Shown here: positions 1-5,546 of the stretch, one piece after another | How positions within the stretch are numbered: the first letter of the stretch is position 1 | How the letters are laid out: each line of letters begins with the position of its first letter | DNA from: an uncultured Clostridia bacterium | Lineage (GTDB): Bacteria; Bacillota; Clostridia; Oscillospirales; Acutalibacteraceae | Assembly: GCA_904420155.1 (NCBI GenBank) | Contig: CAJFUH010000075.1 | Coordinates: 1-9,556, forward strand | Length of the DNA: 9,556 nt | Direction of reading: 5' to 3' | Made by a program: the position numbers and the translations under genes | The notes under the pieces: model-generated | Databases searched by the model: none | What the model saw: the letters and a program-made list of their open reading frames with translations, nothing else | What the model was told of the DNA's origin: nothing

Positions 1-95
1 GGCCGAATGGATCCGTTTCGTATCGCACATGTTCGGCCCCTGTTGCGGAAACTTAACGTAGGGAGCAGGATTCGCGTTTTGGGAGCGAAGCGGTC
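1..95. repeat. Left copy of a dispersed repeat (left edge truncated)
   Basis: This segment matches the last ~100 bases of the window in direct orientation. Bases 20-95 align without gaps to 9481-9556 with 68 of 76 identical. A one-base length difference lies further left, between the shared GGCCGAATGGAT start and the aligned part. The repeat holds inverted arms GGCCGAA (1-7) and TTCGGCC (32-38); in the right copy the arms are 14 bp and complete, so the window begins inside the left arm. An open frame crosses this copy, but the one-base shift between copies breaks it, so the element looks non-coding. The true right boundary is unknown because the other copy is cut by the window end. Confidence 0.8.
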
Positions 96-548
96 ATGTA
101 AGCGATTCCCAGGCCGTTTTCTTGCTTCCTTCTTTTGGGCCGGTGGATATAGCTTTCCAGTGAAAACGCGGGCGCTTTCGCCACGTTCCAAGAACAGCTC
201 TGTGCGCGTTGTGCCCGCCGCAGGCGTGCCACTGCGGCATGAGCGGCGGAGATAGAAGAAAATGGATCTATGGTAAAACACAGGTTGGAAAACCAACAAA
301 AAGTTGTTTTTCCAAAAATTCGTCACTAATATCAAGAAAATCAGTACAGAAACCCGCTGCAAGTAACCAATAAAAAAGAATTGCAACAGACCGCTTTTTC
401 ACATGGCCTTCATGATAAAAGATGAAAATAGAGCCGAAAAGCAAAAGAAAACGAAATAATAGTAACTATATTTTTAGTAGTAATAAGTAAAATAAAGTAA
501 CTATAAGAGATGTTTTGCCAAAAACAGGGCAATAATGGAGGATAGTAT
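96..548. other. Gene-free spacer upstream of mnmG
   Basis: No credible gene is seen here. Up to about 250 the sequence is GC-rich and may be more of the repeat; bases 202-228 resemble 3460-3486 (22 of 27 identical). From about 255 it turns strongly AT-rich up to mnmG. Features in the AT-rich part are two competing hairpins around 284-313 and the 10-mer AGTAACTATA at 461-470 and again at 496-505, 35 bp apart. A short dyad TGTTTT/AAAACA (511-516 and 521-526) lies just before the mnmG ribosome binding site. I could not place a convincing -35/-10 pair, so the mnmG promoter is either here in unrecognised form or upstream of the window. Confidence 0.6.
284..313 (+). promoter_or_regulatory. Mutually exclusive hairpins in the mnmG leader region
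   Basis: GTTGG (284-288) can pair with CCAAC (293-297) around an AAAA loop. The same CAAC (294-297) can instead pair with GTTG (303-306), and GGAAAA (287-292) with TTTTCC (308-313), giving a longer 10-pair stem with one mismatch and an AAAAA loop. The two folds share bases and cannot coexist, as in an attenuator. No clean T-tract follows, so termination is doubtful. Whether a transcript covers this region is unknown. Confidence 0.3.
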
Positions 549-2435
549 ATGGAGTATCAGGCAGGACGCTACCAGGTAGCCGTGGTGGGCGCCGGGCACG
601 CGGGGATCGAAGCCGGCTTAGCCGCCGCCCGATTGGGCTGCACAACAGCGGTGTTTACCATCAATATGGACGCTGTGGGGAACTGCCCGTGCAACCCCTC
701 TATTGGAGGCACGGCAAAAGGGCATTTGGTGCGTGAAATTGACGCCATGGGAGGAGAAATGGGACGGACCGCGGATGAATGTATGCTGCAAATGCGTATG
801 CTCAACCGGGGGAAAGGCCCTGCCGTACATTCCCTTCGGGCACAAATTGACCGCCGGAAATATTCGACGGTAATGAAACATAAATTGGAATTACAGCCGA
901 ACCTGGATTTGCGCCAGGCAGAAGTAACCGAACTCCGCCGGCGGGAGGACGGTTTGTGGGAAGTAGTTACACGTATGAACGCCGTTTTTATAGCCGAATG
1001 TGTGGTAATTGCGACGGGTACCTATCTGGGAGGACGGATTTATATTGGGGAAGTAGCTTATGACAGCGGCCCGGACGGTATTTTTCCGGCTGCTTTCCTG
1101 GGAGCATCCCTCAAAAAATTGGGGCTGCGCCTGCGCCGGTTTAAGACAGGGACGCCCGCCCGGGTATTGAAGTCCTCGATCCATTTGGAGGAACTGGAAC
1201 AACAGCCGGGGGATGAACAGGTGGTGCCATTCTCTTACGATACCACCCAGCCCCTGCACAATAAAGAAATCTGTTATATCAGTTGGACCAATACCCGCAC
1301 GAAACAGATTATTTTAGATAATATCCACCGTTCCCCATTGTATGGCGGAAAGATCGAAGGGGTAGGCCCTCGCTATTGCCCCAGCTTGGAGGATAAGATT
1401 GTCCGGTTTTCCGATAAAGAAAGGCATCAGCTTTTCATTGAGCCCTGCGGAGAAGATACGGAAGAAATGTACTTGCAGGGAATGTCCTCTTCCCTGCCGG
1501 AAGAGGTGCAGATTCAGTTTTATCATTCTATCAAAGGGCTGGAAGACGCTTTGGTGATGCGCCCGGCCTATGCCATTGAATATGATTGCGTAGACCCCTT
1601 GCAGATGAACGCCACGTTGGAATTTCAGGACCTGCCCGGATTATATGGCGCGGGCCAGTTTAACGGCAGCTCCGGCTATGAAGAGGCGGCCGCGCAGGGC
1701 CTGATCGCCGGCATCAATGCCGCCCGCCGCGCCCAGGGAAAGGAACAGATTGTCCTGGATCGGGCCAGCTCTTATATCGGTACGCTGATTGACGACCTGG
1801 TGACAAAAGGGGTGATGGACCCTTACCGTATGATGACTTCCCGTTCCGAGTACCGACTGGTACTCCGCCAGGATAACGCGGACGAGCGCCTCACCCCTAT
1901 CGGCCGGGAAATTGGACTGATTGGGGACGGGCGATGGGAGCGTTTTCAATATAAGCAGGAATGTAAACGGCAGGAAATGGAACGTTTGAAAAAAACAGTA
2001 ATAGCTCCGGGGGAGACTGTCAACCAGATTTTGGTTTCACGTGAAACGCAGCCGATTTCTACCGGGGTGCGCCTGTTGGATCTGCTGAAACGCCCCCAGT
2101 TAAACTATGAATGTTTGGCCCCGGTGGATCCCACCCGCCCCGATTGGGACCCCAATGTACTGGAACAGGTGGAAGTGGAGGTCAAGTACGAGGGATATAT
2201 CAAACGCCAAAAGGCGCAGATTGAGGATATGAGGCGGTTGGAAAATAAAAAATTGCCGCGAAAGGCCGATTATTCCACCGTTACAGGGTTGCGGCTGGAA
2301 GCCCGGGAGAAATTACAGGCGGTGCGCCCAGAGAATATTGGACAGGCGTCCCGCATCTCCGGCGTTAGCCCGGCGGATATTTCTGTGCTGCTGATCTGGC
2401 TGAGCCAGCAGAAAAAGGAGGAAAAGGAATCTTGA
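549..2435 (+). CDS. mnmG: tRNA uridine-5-carboxymethylaminomethyl(34) modification enzyme MnmG
   Basis: MnmG (GidA) works with the GTPase MnmE to install carboxymethylaminomethyl groups at the wobble uridine of certain tRNAs, using FAD, NADH and a methylenetetrahydrofolate-derived carbon. The 628-residue length is typical for the family. The dinucleotide-binding motif GAGHAGIEAG is at residues 14-23, the CNPSIGGTAKGH signature at 48-59, the conserved cysteine motif RYCPSLEDK around C277, and GAGQFNGSSGYEEAAAQG at 367-384. The ATG is preceded by TGGAGG (536-541) with 7 nt spacing. Its stop overlaps the rsmG start by 4 nt, so the two are co-transcribed. In many Bacillota mnmE sits directly upstream; here 548 gene-free bases precede mnmG, so mnmE is either beyond the repeat or elsewhere. 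Codons 496-500 (VSRET) are written by a parS site. Confidence 0.98.
   Translation: MEYQAGRYQVAVVGAGHAGIEAGLAAARLGCTTAVFTINMDAVGNCPCNPSIGGTAKGHLVREIDAMGGEMGRTADECMLQMRMLNRGKGPAVHSLRAQIDRRKYSTVMKHKLELQPNLDLRQAEVTELRRREDGLWEVVTRMNAVFIAECVVIATGTYLGGRIYIGEVAYDSGPDGIFPAAFLGASLKKLGLRLRRFKTGTPARVLKSSIHLEELEQQPGDEQVVPFSYDTTQPLHNKEICYISWTNTRTKQIILDNIHRSPLYGGKIEGVGPRYCPSLEDKIVRFSDKERHQLFIEPCGEDTEEMYLQGMSSSLPEEVQIQFYHSIKGLEDALVMRPAYAIEYDCVDPLQMNATLEFQDLPGLYGAGQFNGSSGYEEAAAQGLIAGINAARRAQGKEQIVLDRASSYIGTLIDDLVTKGVMDPYRMMTSRSEYRLVLRQDNADERLTPIGREIGLIGDGRWERFQYKQECKRQEMERLKKTVIAPGETVNQILVSRETQPISTGVRLLDLLKRPQLNYECLAPVDPTRPDWDPNVLEQVEVEVKYEGYIKRQKAQIEDMRRLENKKLPRKADYSTVTGLRLEAREKLQAVRPENIGQASRISGVSPADISVLLIWLSQQKKEEKES
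2034..2047. promoter_or_regulatory. parS: parS site inside mnmG
   Basis: The perfect 14-bp palindrome GTTTCACGTGAAAC is the core of the bacterial centromere site parS, recognised by ParB. It lies within mnmG, where in frame it encodes residues 496-500, VSRET. The bases outside the core are G and G, versus T and A in the 16-bp consensus. It shares its core exactly with the two intergenic sites at 5403 and 5442, about 3.4 kb away. Having three sites within 3.5 kb fits a clustered origin-proximal centromere. Confidence 0.9.
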
Positions 2436-3142
2436 GCATTGCGTCCATTGTGGCGGAGGGCGCCTCTTCTTTCGGTATCGATCTGGAGGAAGAGGCGCTG
2501 TCCCGGCTGGAAACCTACGCCTCTTGTTTATTGGAATGGAATGAGAGGATGAATCTCACCGCCATTACCCGTCCGGAAGAGGTGGCGGTCAAACATTTCG
2601 TAGACAGCATCGCGTTATTGTCGGTCGTAGATATTCCCAAGGGGGGCAGGATGGTGGATATCGGAACCGGGGCGGGATTCCCCGGGGTGCCTATCCTGAT
2701 TGCCCGACCGGATATCCGTCTGACTTTGTTGGATAGTTTAAACAAGAGGCTAATTTTTTTAAAGGAACTGCTGGGCCAATTGGGCTTAACGGCCCAGTTA
2801 CAGCATGGCAGGGCCGAGGAAGGCGGCAAAAAGCCGGAATTCCGGGAACAATTTGATTTGGCGACTTCCCGGGCGGTGGCCAACCTGCGACTTTTGGCGG
2901 AATATTGCCTGCCCTATGTAAAGGTAGGGGGGATATTCGCCGCCATGAAAGGCCCGGATGTGGAATCCGAGCGGAAAGAGGCGGAAAACGCCATCCGGCT
3001 ATTGGGGGGAAAGGTGGTTTCCGTCCATCCCTTTTCCCTGCCGGATGGGAGCGGGCGCACCATCGTGGTGATTCAAAAGGAAAAGAAGACGCCCGACGCT
3101 TATCCCCGGCATGGTTCCCAGATTTCCAAAAAGCCGCTGTGA
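2432..3142 (+). CDS. rsmG: 16S rRNA (guanine(527)-N7)-methyltransferase RsmG
   Basis: RsmG (GidB) methylates N7 of G527 in 16S rRNA with S-adenosylmethionine; in other bacteria its loss gives low-level streptomycin resistance. The 236-residue protein has the SAM-binding loop DIGTGAGFPG (76-85), the following DSLNKR (101-106) with an acidic residue positioned for the ribose, SRAVANL (146-152), and the family-typical basic tail around TPDAYPR (220-226). The TTG start is chosen because AGGAGG (2416-2421) lies 10 nt before it and the family N-terminus matches from there. TTG overlaps the mnmG stop as TTGA, implying translational coupling. A strong terminator follows 25 nt after the stop. Confidence 0.96.
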   Translation: MSIASIVAEGASSFGIDLEEEALSRLETYASCLLEWNERMNLTAITRPEEVAVKHFVDSIALLSVVDIPKGGRMVDIGTGAGFPGVPILIARPDIRLTLLDSLNKRLIFLKELLGQLGLTAQLQHGRAEEGGKKPEFREQFDLATSRAVANLRLLAEYCLPYVKVGGIFAAMKGPDVESERKEAENAIRLLGGKVVSVHPFSLPDGSGRTIVVIQKEKKTPDAYPRHGSQISKKPL

Positions 3143-3167
3143 ACGCGCAAAAAAACAGATAGAAAAG

Positions 3168-3198
3168 AAGGGGGCTTTTTGCGTAAAAGCCCCCTTTT
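3168..3198 (+). terminator. Rho-independent terminator after rsmG
   Basis: AAGGGGGCTTTT (3168-3179) pairs perfectly with AAAAGCCCCCTT (3185-3196) around a 5-nt loop and is followed by more T. It closes the mnmG-rsmG transcript. The A-rich left flank means it could also act on the opposite strand. Confidence 0.92.
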
Positions 3199-3239
3199 AG
3201 ACTGTTAAAAGATAATTCCTTTTGGATAACAGAACAAGC

Positions 3240-3540
3240 CGGAGGTGAATGGGGAACCCCTCGCTAGGGTTCCCCACGGCCAAACCGTCTCCCGGACGGT
3301 TTGGCCTCCCCTCCTGAGCCTGTGGGAATCTTGAAGATTTCGCCCATTGCGATGGGCGAGGAAGGGCTCCGCCCCTCCACCCCGCCGCCTTTTGAAAAAG
3401 GCGGGCGAAAACGTTTATGTTTCATCGCGGGAAGTCGGGTTATTTTTAGAGAAAACTTAGTGCGCGTAGCACCCGCCGTAGGCGCGCGGCGTGCCCCACT
3501 TGCAGGTGGCGACGCAGGCGTGAAAAAAAGGGAATTTTGT
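3240..3540. repeat. Gene-free block of stacked hairpins between rsmG and noc
   Basis: An open frame crosses this stretch and joins noc, but the sequence is dominated by inverted repeats rather than coding signal. Stems seen are: a 9-bp stem GGGGAACCC/GGGTTCCCC (3251-3259 and 3267-3275); a perfect 12-bp stem GGCCAAACCGTC/GACGGTTTGGCC (3278-3289 and 3295-3306, 5-nt loop); a 7-bp stem CGCCCAT/ATGGGCG (3341-3347 and 3352-3358); and a 9-bp stem CCGCCTTTT/AAAAGGCGG (3385-3393 and 3396-3404). Bases 3460-3486 resemble 202-228. The style suggests a dispersed mosaic repeat of the kind found in intergenic DNA of gut clostridia, or a structured RNA. I cannot tell which. Confidence 0.6.
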
Positions 3541-3570
3541 CTTTTAAATCTGGGCACCCGTTGCCACCGT

Positions 3571-3603
3571 TTGACAAATATCACGACGCGATCATGGTAT
3601 GCT
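3571..3603 (+). promoter_or_regulatory. Probable noc promoter
   Basis: A consensus -35 TTGACA lies at 3571-3576. The best -10 is TATGCT (3598-3603), preceded by TG one base earlier, an extended -10. The 21-bp spacer is longer than ideal, so the extended -10 may carry most of the activity. The start of transcription would fall near 3610, which argues against the in-frame ATG at 3616 as the translation start. Confidence 0.5.
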
Positions 3604-3642
3604 ATAGCCAAGGAGATGGACAAGCGCAGGAGGTGGCCGCAG

Positions 3643-4464
3643 ATGCTATTTTCACCGAAAGATAATCGGATCCGGCAAATCCCAGTGATTCATATTTGTC
3701 CCAACGAAAGCCAGCCCAGAACGGAGTTTTCCCGGGAAGAGCTGTTGGAGCTTTCCGCCAGTATCCGGGAAAATGGGCTGTTGCAGCCCCTTACTGTGCG
3801 AAAAGGCAAGCAGAATAAATATGAGCTCATCGCCGGGGAACGGCGGCTGCGCGCCTCCATTCTGGCAGGACTGGATACCGTCCCCTGTATTGTCATTCAA
3901 TGCGACGACCAGCAATCGGCAGTGTTTGCGCTGCTGGAAAATTTGCAGCGGGTAGATTTGGGCCCCTTTGAAGAGGCGGAAGGGATTGACCGCCTGATCC
4001 ATACCTGGGGCATTACCCAGGAAGAAGCCGCCAAAAGGCTTGGGAAAAAGCAGTCTACCATTGCCAATAAGCTCCGCTTGTTAAAGCTGAGCCCAGAGGA
4101 GCGCAAGCAGATCATAGAGGCTTCTCTTACTGAAAGGCATGCCCGGGCGCTGCTTCGTCTGAAGACGCCGGAAAGCCGCCAGGAGGTCCTACAGCAGGTC
4201 ATCCAAAAGGGGTTAAACGTCCATCAGACGGAAACCTTGATTGACCAGTACTTAGAACAGGGCCAACAGTCGGAAAAAAAGGAATCGCACCGCACGGTCA
4301 TCATCAAAGACGTCCGGCTGTTTATGAATACCATCCAAAAAGCGGTGGATACCATGCGCCTTTCCGGGATTCCTGCCGTCACCACACAAAACGAAACGGA
4401 AGAATATATCGAGTGTGTGGTGCGTATCCCCAAATCGTCGGCTACCCGCCGTCGGGTGGGATAA
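3643..4464 (+). CDS. noc: Nucleoid occlusion protein Noc (ParB paralogue)
   Basis: Noc is a CTP-dependent DNA clamp of the ParB family that binds Noc-binding sites, spreads, and prevents division over unsegregated DNA. This 273-residue protein has the ParB N-terminal motifs GERRLR (65-70) and ENLQR (99-103), a helix-turn-helix around 125-148, and a C-terminal Noc-like segment (VRLFMNTIQKAV, EEYIECVVRIPK). The four positions reported to switch ParB to Noc specificity carry the Noc residues Q137, K143, K148 and R165, with the same spacing as in the published comparison. The start is set by AGGAGG (3628-3633), 9 nt before the ATG. An upstream in-frame ATG at 3616 has its AGGAG directly abutting and is unlikely. 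With this start only about ten residues precede the first ParB strand, short compared with the membrane-targeting N-terminus of Bacillus Noc. Confidence 0.93.
   Translation: MLFSPKDNRIRQIPVIHICPNESQPRTEFSREELLELSASIRENGLLQPLTVRKGKQNKYELIAGERRLRASILAGLDTVPCIVIQCDDQQSAVFALLENLQRVDLGPFEEAEGIDRLIHTWGITQEEAAKRLGKKQSTIANKLRLLKLSPEERKQIIEASLTERHARALLRLKTPESRQEVLQQVIQKGLNVHQTETLIDQYLEQGQQSEKKESHRTVIIKDVRLFMNTIQKAVDTMRLSGIPAVTTQNETEEYIECVVRIPKSSATRRRVG
3727..3740. promoter_or_regulatory. Candidate Noc-binding site inside noc
   Basis: TTTTCCCGGGAAGA matches the Noc-binding palindrome WTTTCCCGGGAAAW at 13 of 14 positions, the exception being a G near the right end. It covers codons 29-33 of noc (FSREE), close to the start of the gene. 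No equally good match was seen elsewhere in the window. Binding is inferred from the sequence match and from Noc-type specificity residues in the encoded protein. Confidence 0.5.
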
Positions 4465-4529
4465 CCTTCTCCTTTTTCTAATGCGTACGACGAATTTTTT
4501 GATACCCATTCCTTATCCATTCCCTCTGG

Positions 4530-4575
4530 AAAGATCCACGCGAAGAGCAGCTTCTTTGCGTGGATCTTTCTTTTT
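4530..4575 (+). terminator. Rho-independent terminator after noc
   Basis: AAAGATCCACGC (4530-4541) pairs with GCGTGGATCTTT (4558-4569); an inner GAAG/CTTC extends the stem with a 3-nt bulge, and CTTTTT follows. It separates noc from the next gene, consistent with that gene having its own promoter. Confidence 0.9.
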
Positions 4576-4655
4576 ATCAAAAAAGAAATAAGGGTAAGCG
4601 TCAAGAAGGGGCGTATCCATTAAAAAAAGGAAAAAAAGAATTTACAAGGTTATAC

Positions 4656-4684
4656 TTGTCAGCCGTCCCAAAAGAAAGTATAAT
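4656..4684 (+). promoter_or_regulatory. Sigma-A type promoter of the SUKH gene
   Basis: TTGTCA (4656-4661) and a perfect TATAAT (4679-4684) are separated by exactly 17 bp. Transcription would begin near 4691, leaving an untranslated leader of almost 90 nt before the ATG at 4778. This is the cleanest promoter in the window. Confidence 0.8.
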
Positions 4685-4777
4685 AAGGAAAAATGGATAA
4701 ATCCGGACAGCGGGGACGTTGTTTTATTTAGGAAAAAATTACAAGAATCAGGAAAACAAGTTTAGGAGGAAACAGAT

Positions 4778-5191
4778 ATGTGGAAAGAATGGATTGGCGG
4801 CATGGATGAAAAGCAGGCCGTAACATTTGCGCAGCCCGCGTCAGACGATGAAATCCAGGCGTTAGAGGAAGATTTTGAAATTGGGCTTCCAGAGCAGTTG
4901 GCCGGATATTTGAAAGAGGCCAACGGGGACGATACGCTCATGATGTCGGTAGAGCGCATATTTGACAGCAATACCCAACTGAGGGAAGAATGTAAGGCGG
5001 ACCACATGCCATTGGATTGCCTGCTGTTTTTTGCGGAAAATGGCTGCGGCGGATATTATGGCTATCCTTTGATACAGGGGAAGCTACAGGAAGACAAGAT
5101 TTATTTTTGGTGGAAAGAGACCGATGACCGCACATTGGTGGCGGGAGATTTAAAAGATTTCCTCCAGAAATATTATATGGGCGAGATTTAA
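4778..5191 (+). CDS. SMI1/KNR4 (SUKH) family protein, possible orphan immunity protein
   Basis: The 137-residue acidic cytosolic protein has the layout of the SMI1/KNR4 (SUKH) superfamily: an N-terminal helix with ASDDEIQALEEDFEIGLPEQL (21-41, ending in the L-P-x-x-L-type turn), a central LLFFAENGCGGYYGYPL (82-98), and a closing strand-helix IYFWWKETDDRTLVAGDLKDFLQKYY (108-133). Many bacterial SUKH proteins are immunity proteins against polymorphic or contact-dependent toxins; others have no known role. There is no signal peptide or membrane segment. The start is firm: AGGAGG (4764-4769) 8 nt before the ATG. It stands alone between noc and parA with its own promoter, and no toxin gene is visible. 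Immunity function is inferred from the family only; the family call itself comes from pattern recognition. Confidence 0.75.
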   Translation: MWKEWIGGMDEKQAVTFAQPASDDEIQALEEDFEIGLPEQLAGYLKEANGDDTLMMSVERIFDSNTQLREECKADHMPLDCLLFFAENGCGGYYGYPLIQGKLQEDKIYFWWKETDDRTLVAGDLKDFLQKYYMGEI

Positions 5192-5262
5192 AAAGGAAAA
5201 GATCCGGGACGGAAACGAGTTTCATCCGAGGCGGGTTGATGGAAACTTGTCCGCCCCAGCGG

Positions 5263-5321
5263 TAGGAAAGGGAGGCCGCTGCGCTTGGGAAAGGAACCGG
5301 CGCAGCGGCCTCCCTTTCCTA
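5263..5321. terminator. Very long perfect hairpin after the SUKH gene
   Basis: A perfect 22-bp inverted repeat (5263-5284 and 5300-5321) encloses a 15-nt loop. The stem is GC-rich at the loop end and contains GGAAAGGGAGGCCGCTGCGC. No T-tract follows on the + strand, so it is not a textbook intrinsic terminator, though it ends about 130 nt after the SUKH stop and probably stops or stabilises that transcript. It lies 82 bp upstream of the first parS site. Confidence 0.7.
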
Positions 5322-5402
5322 TATCTTGGAAAACATTTTGAAGTAAAATCGTTGTTGCTTTAAATTGGAAATTCAGGAAAGACATTTTTGGCAAAAACCA
5401 AA

Positions 5403-5418
5403 TGTTTCACGTGAAACG
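5403..5418. promoter_or_regulatory. parS: parS site 1 upstream of parA
   Basis: TGTTTCACGTGAAACG matches the 16-bp parS consensus TGTTTCACGTGAAACA at 15 of 16 positions. ParB is expected to load here as a CTP clamp and spread. Its centre lies 39 bp from that of the second site, nearly four helical turns, so both would face a similar side of the helix. Confidence 0.95.
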
Positions 5419-5441
5419 GTTAGTCCATAATAAAACAAAAA

Positions 5442-5457
5442 CGTTTCACGTGAAACA
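5442..5457. promoter_or_regulatory. parS: parS site 2 upstream of parA
   Basis: CGTTTCACGTGAAACA matches the parS consensus at 15 of 16 positions, diverging at the first base where site 1 diverges at the last. It lies just upstream of the parA promoter, so ParB spreading could repress parA. A short AATGCC/GGCATT hairpin with trailing T (5457-5478) abuts it. Confidence 0.95.
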
Positions 5458-5485
5458 ATGCCTTTTTTCGGCATTTTTAGGAGAA

Positions 5486-5518
5486 ACTCTTTTCCTTTAT
5501 GGGAAAGAGTGATATAAT
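5486..5518 (+). promoter_or_regulatory. parA promoter with overlapping dyad
   Basis: A perfect -10 TATAAT (5513-5518) is preceded by TG and one base, forming an extended -10; the -35 region (near TTTTCC, 5490-5495) is weak. Immediately upstream, ACTCTTTTCC (5486-5495) and GGGAAAGAGT (5501-5510) form a 10-bp dyad with one T-G pair and a 5-nt centre. The dyad covers the -35 and spacer, as an operator would. Confidence 0.65.
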
Positions 5519-5546
5519 GACAAACAGAAATGGAGGGATCGTTGGT

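Noticed and set aside
7..255. 82-residue open frame on the + strand at the left end
   Set aside because: It lies in a repeat whose other copy has a one-base length change that breaks the frame, it has no ribosome binding site in the window, and the product is an Arg-rich unrecognisable sequence.
395..403. TTTTTCACA as a DnaA box upstream of mnmG
   Set aside because: It is a single isolated near-match with one mismatch in AT-rich DNA, without neighbouring boxes.
2860..2876. Second Noc-binding site in rsmG (TTCCCGGG)
   Set aside because: Only the left half matches; the right side reads CGG instead of AAA.
3301..3642. N-terminal extension of noc to an upstream ATG at 3301
   Set aside because: The extension runs through hairpin repeats and across the noc promoter; similarity to Noc begins only after 3643, which has a proper AGGAGG.
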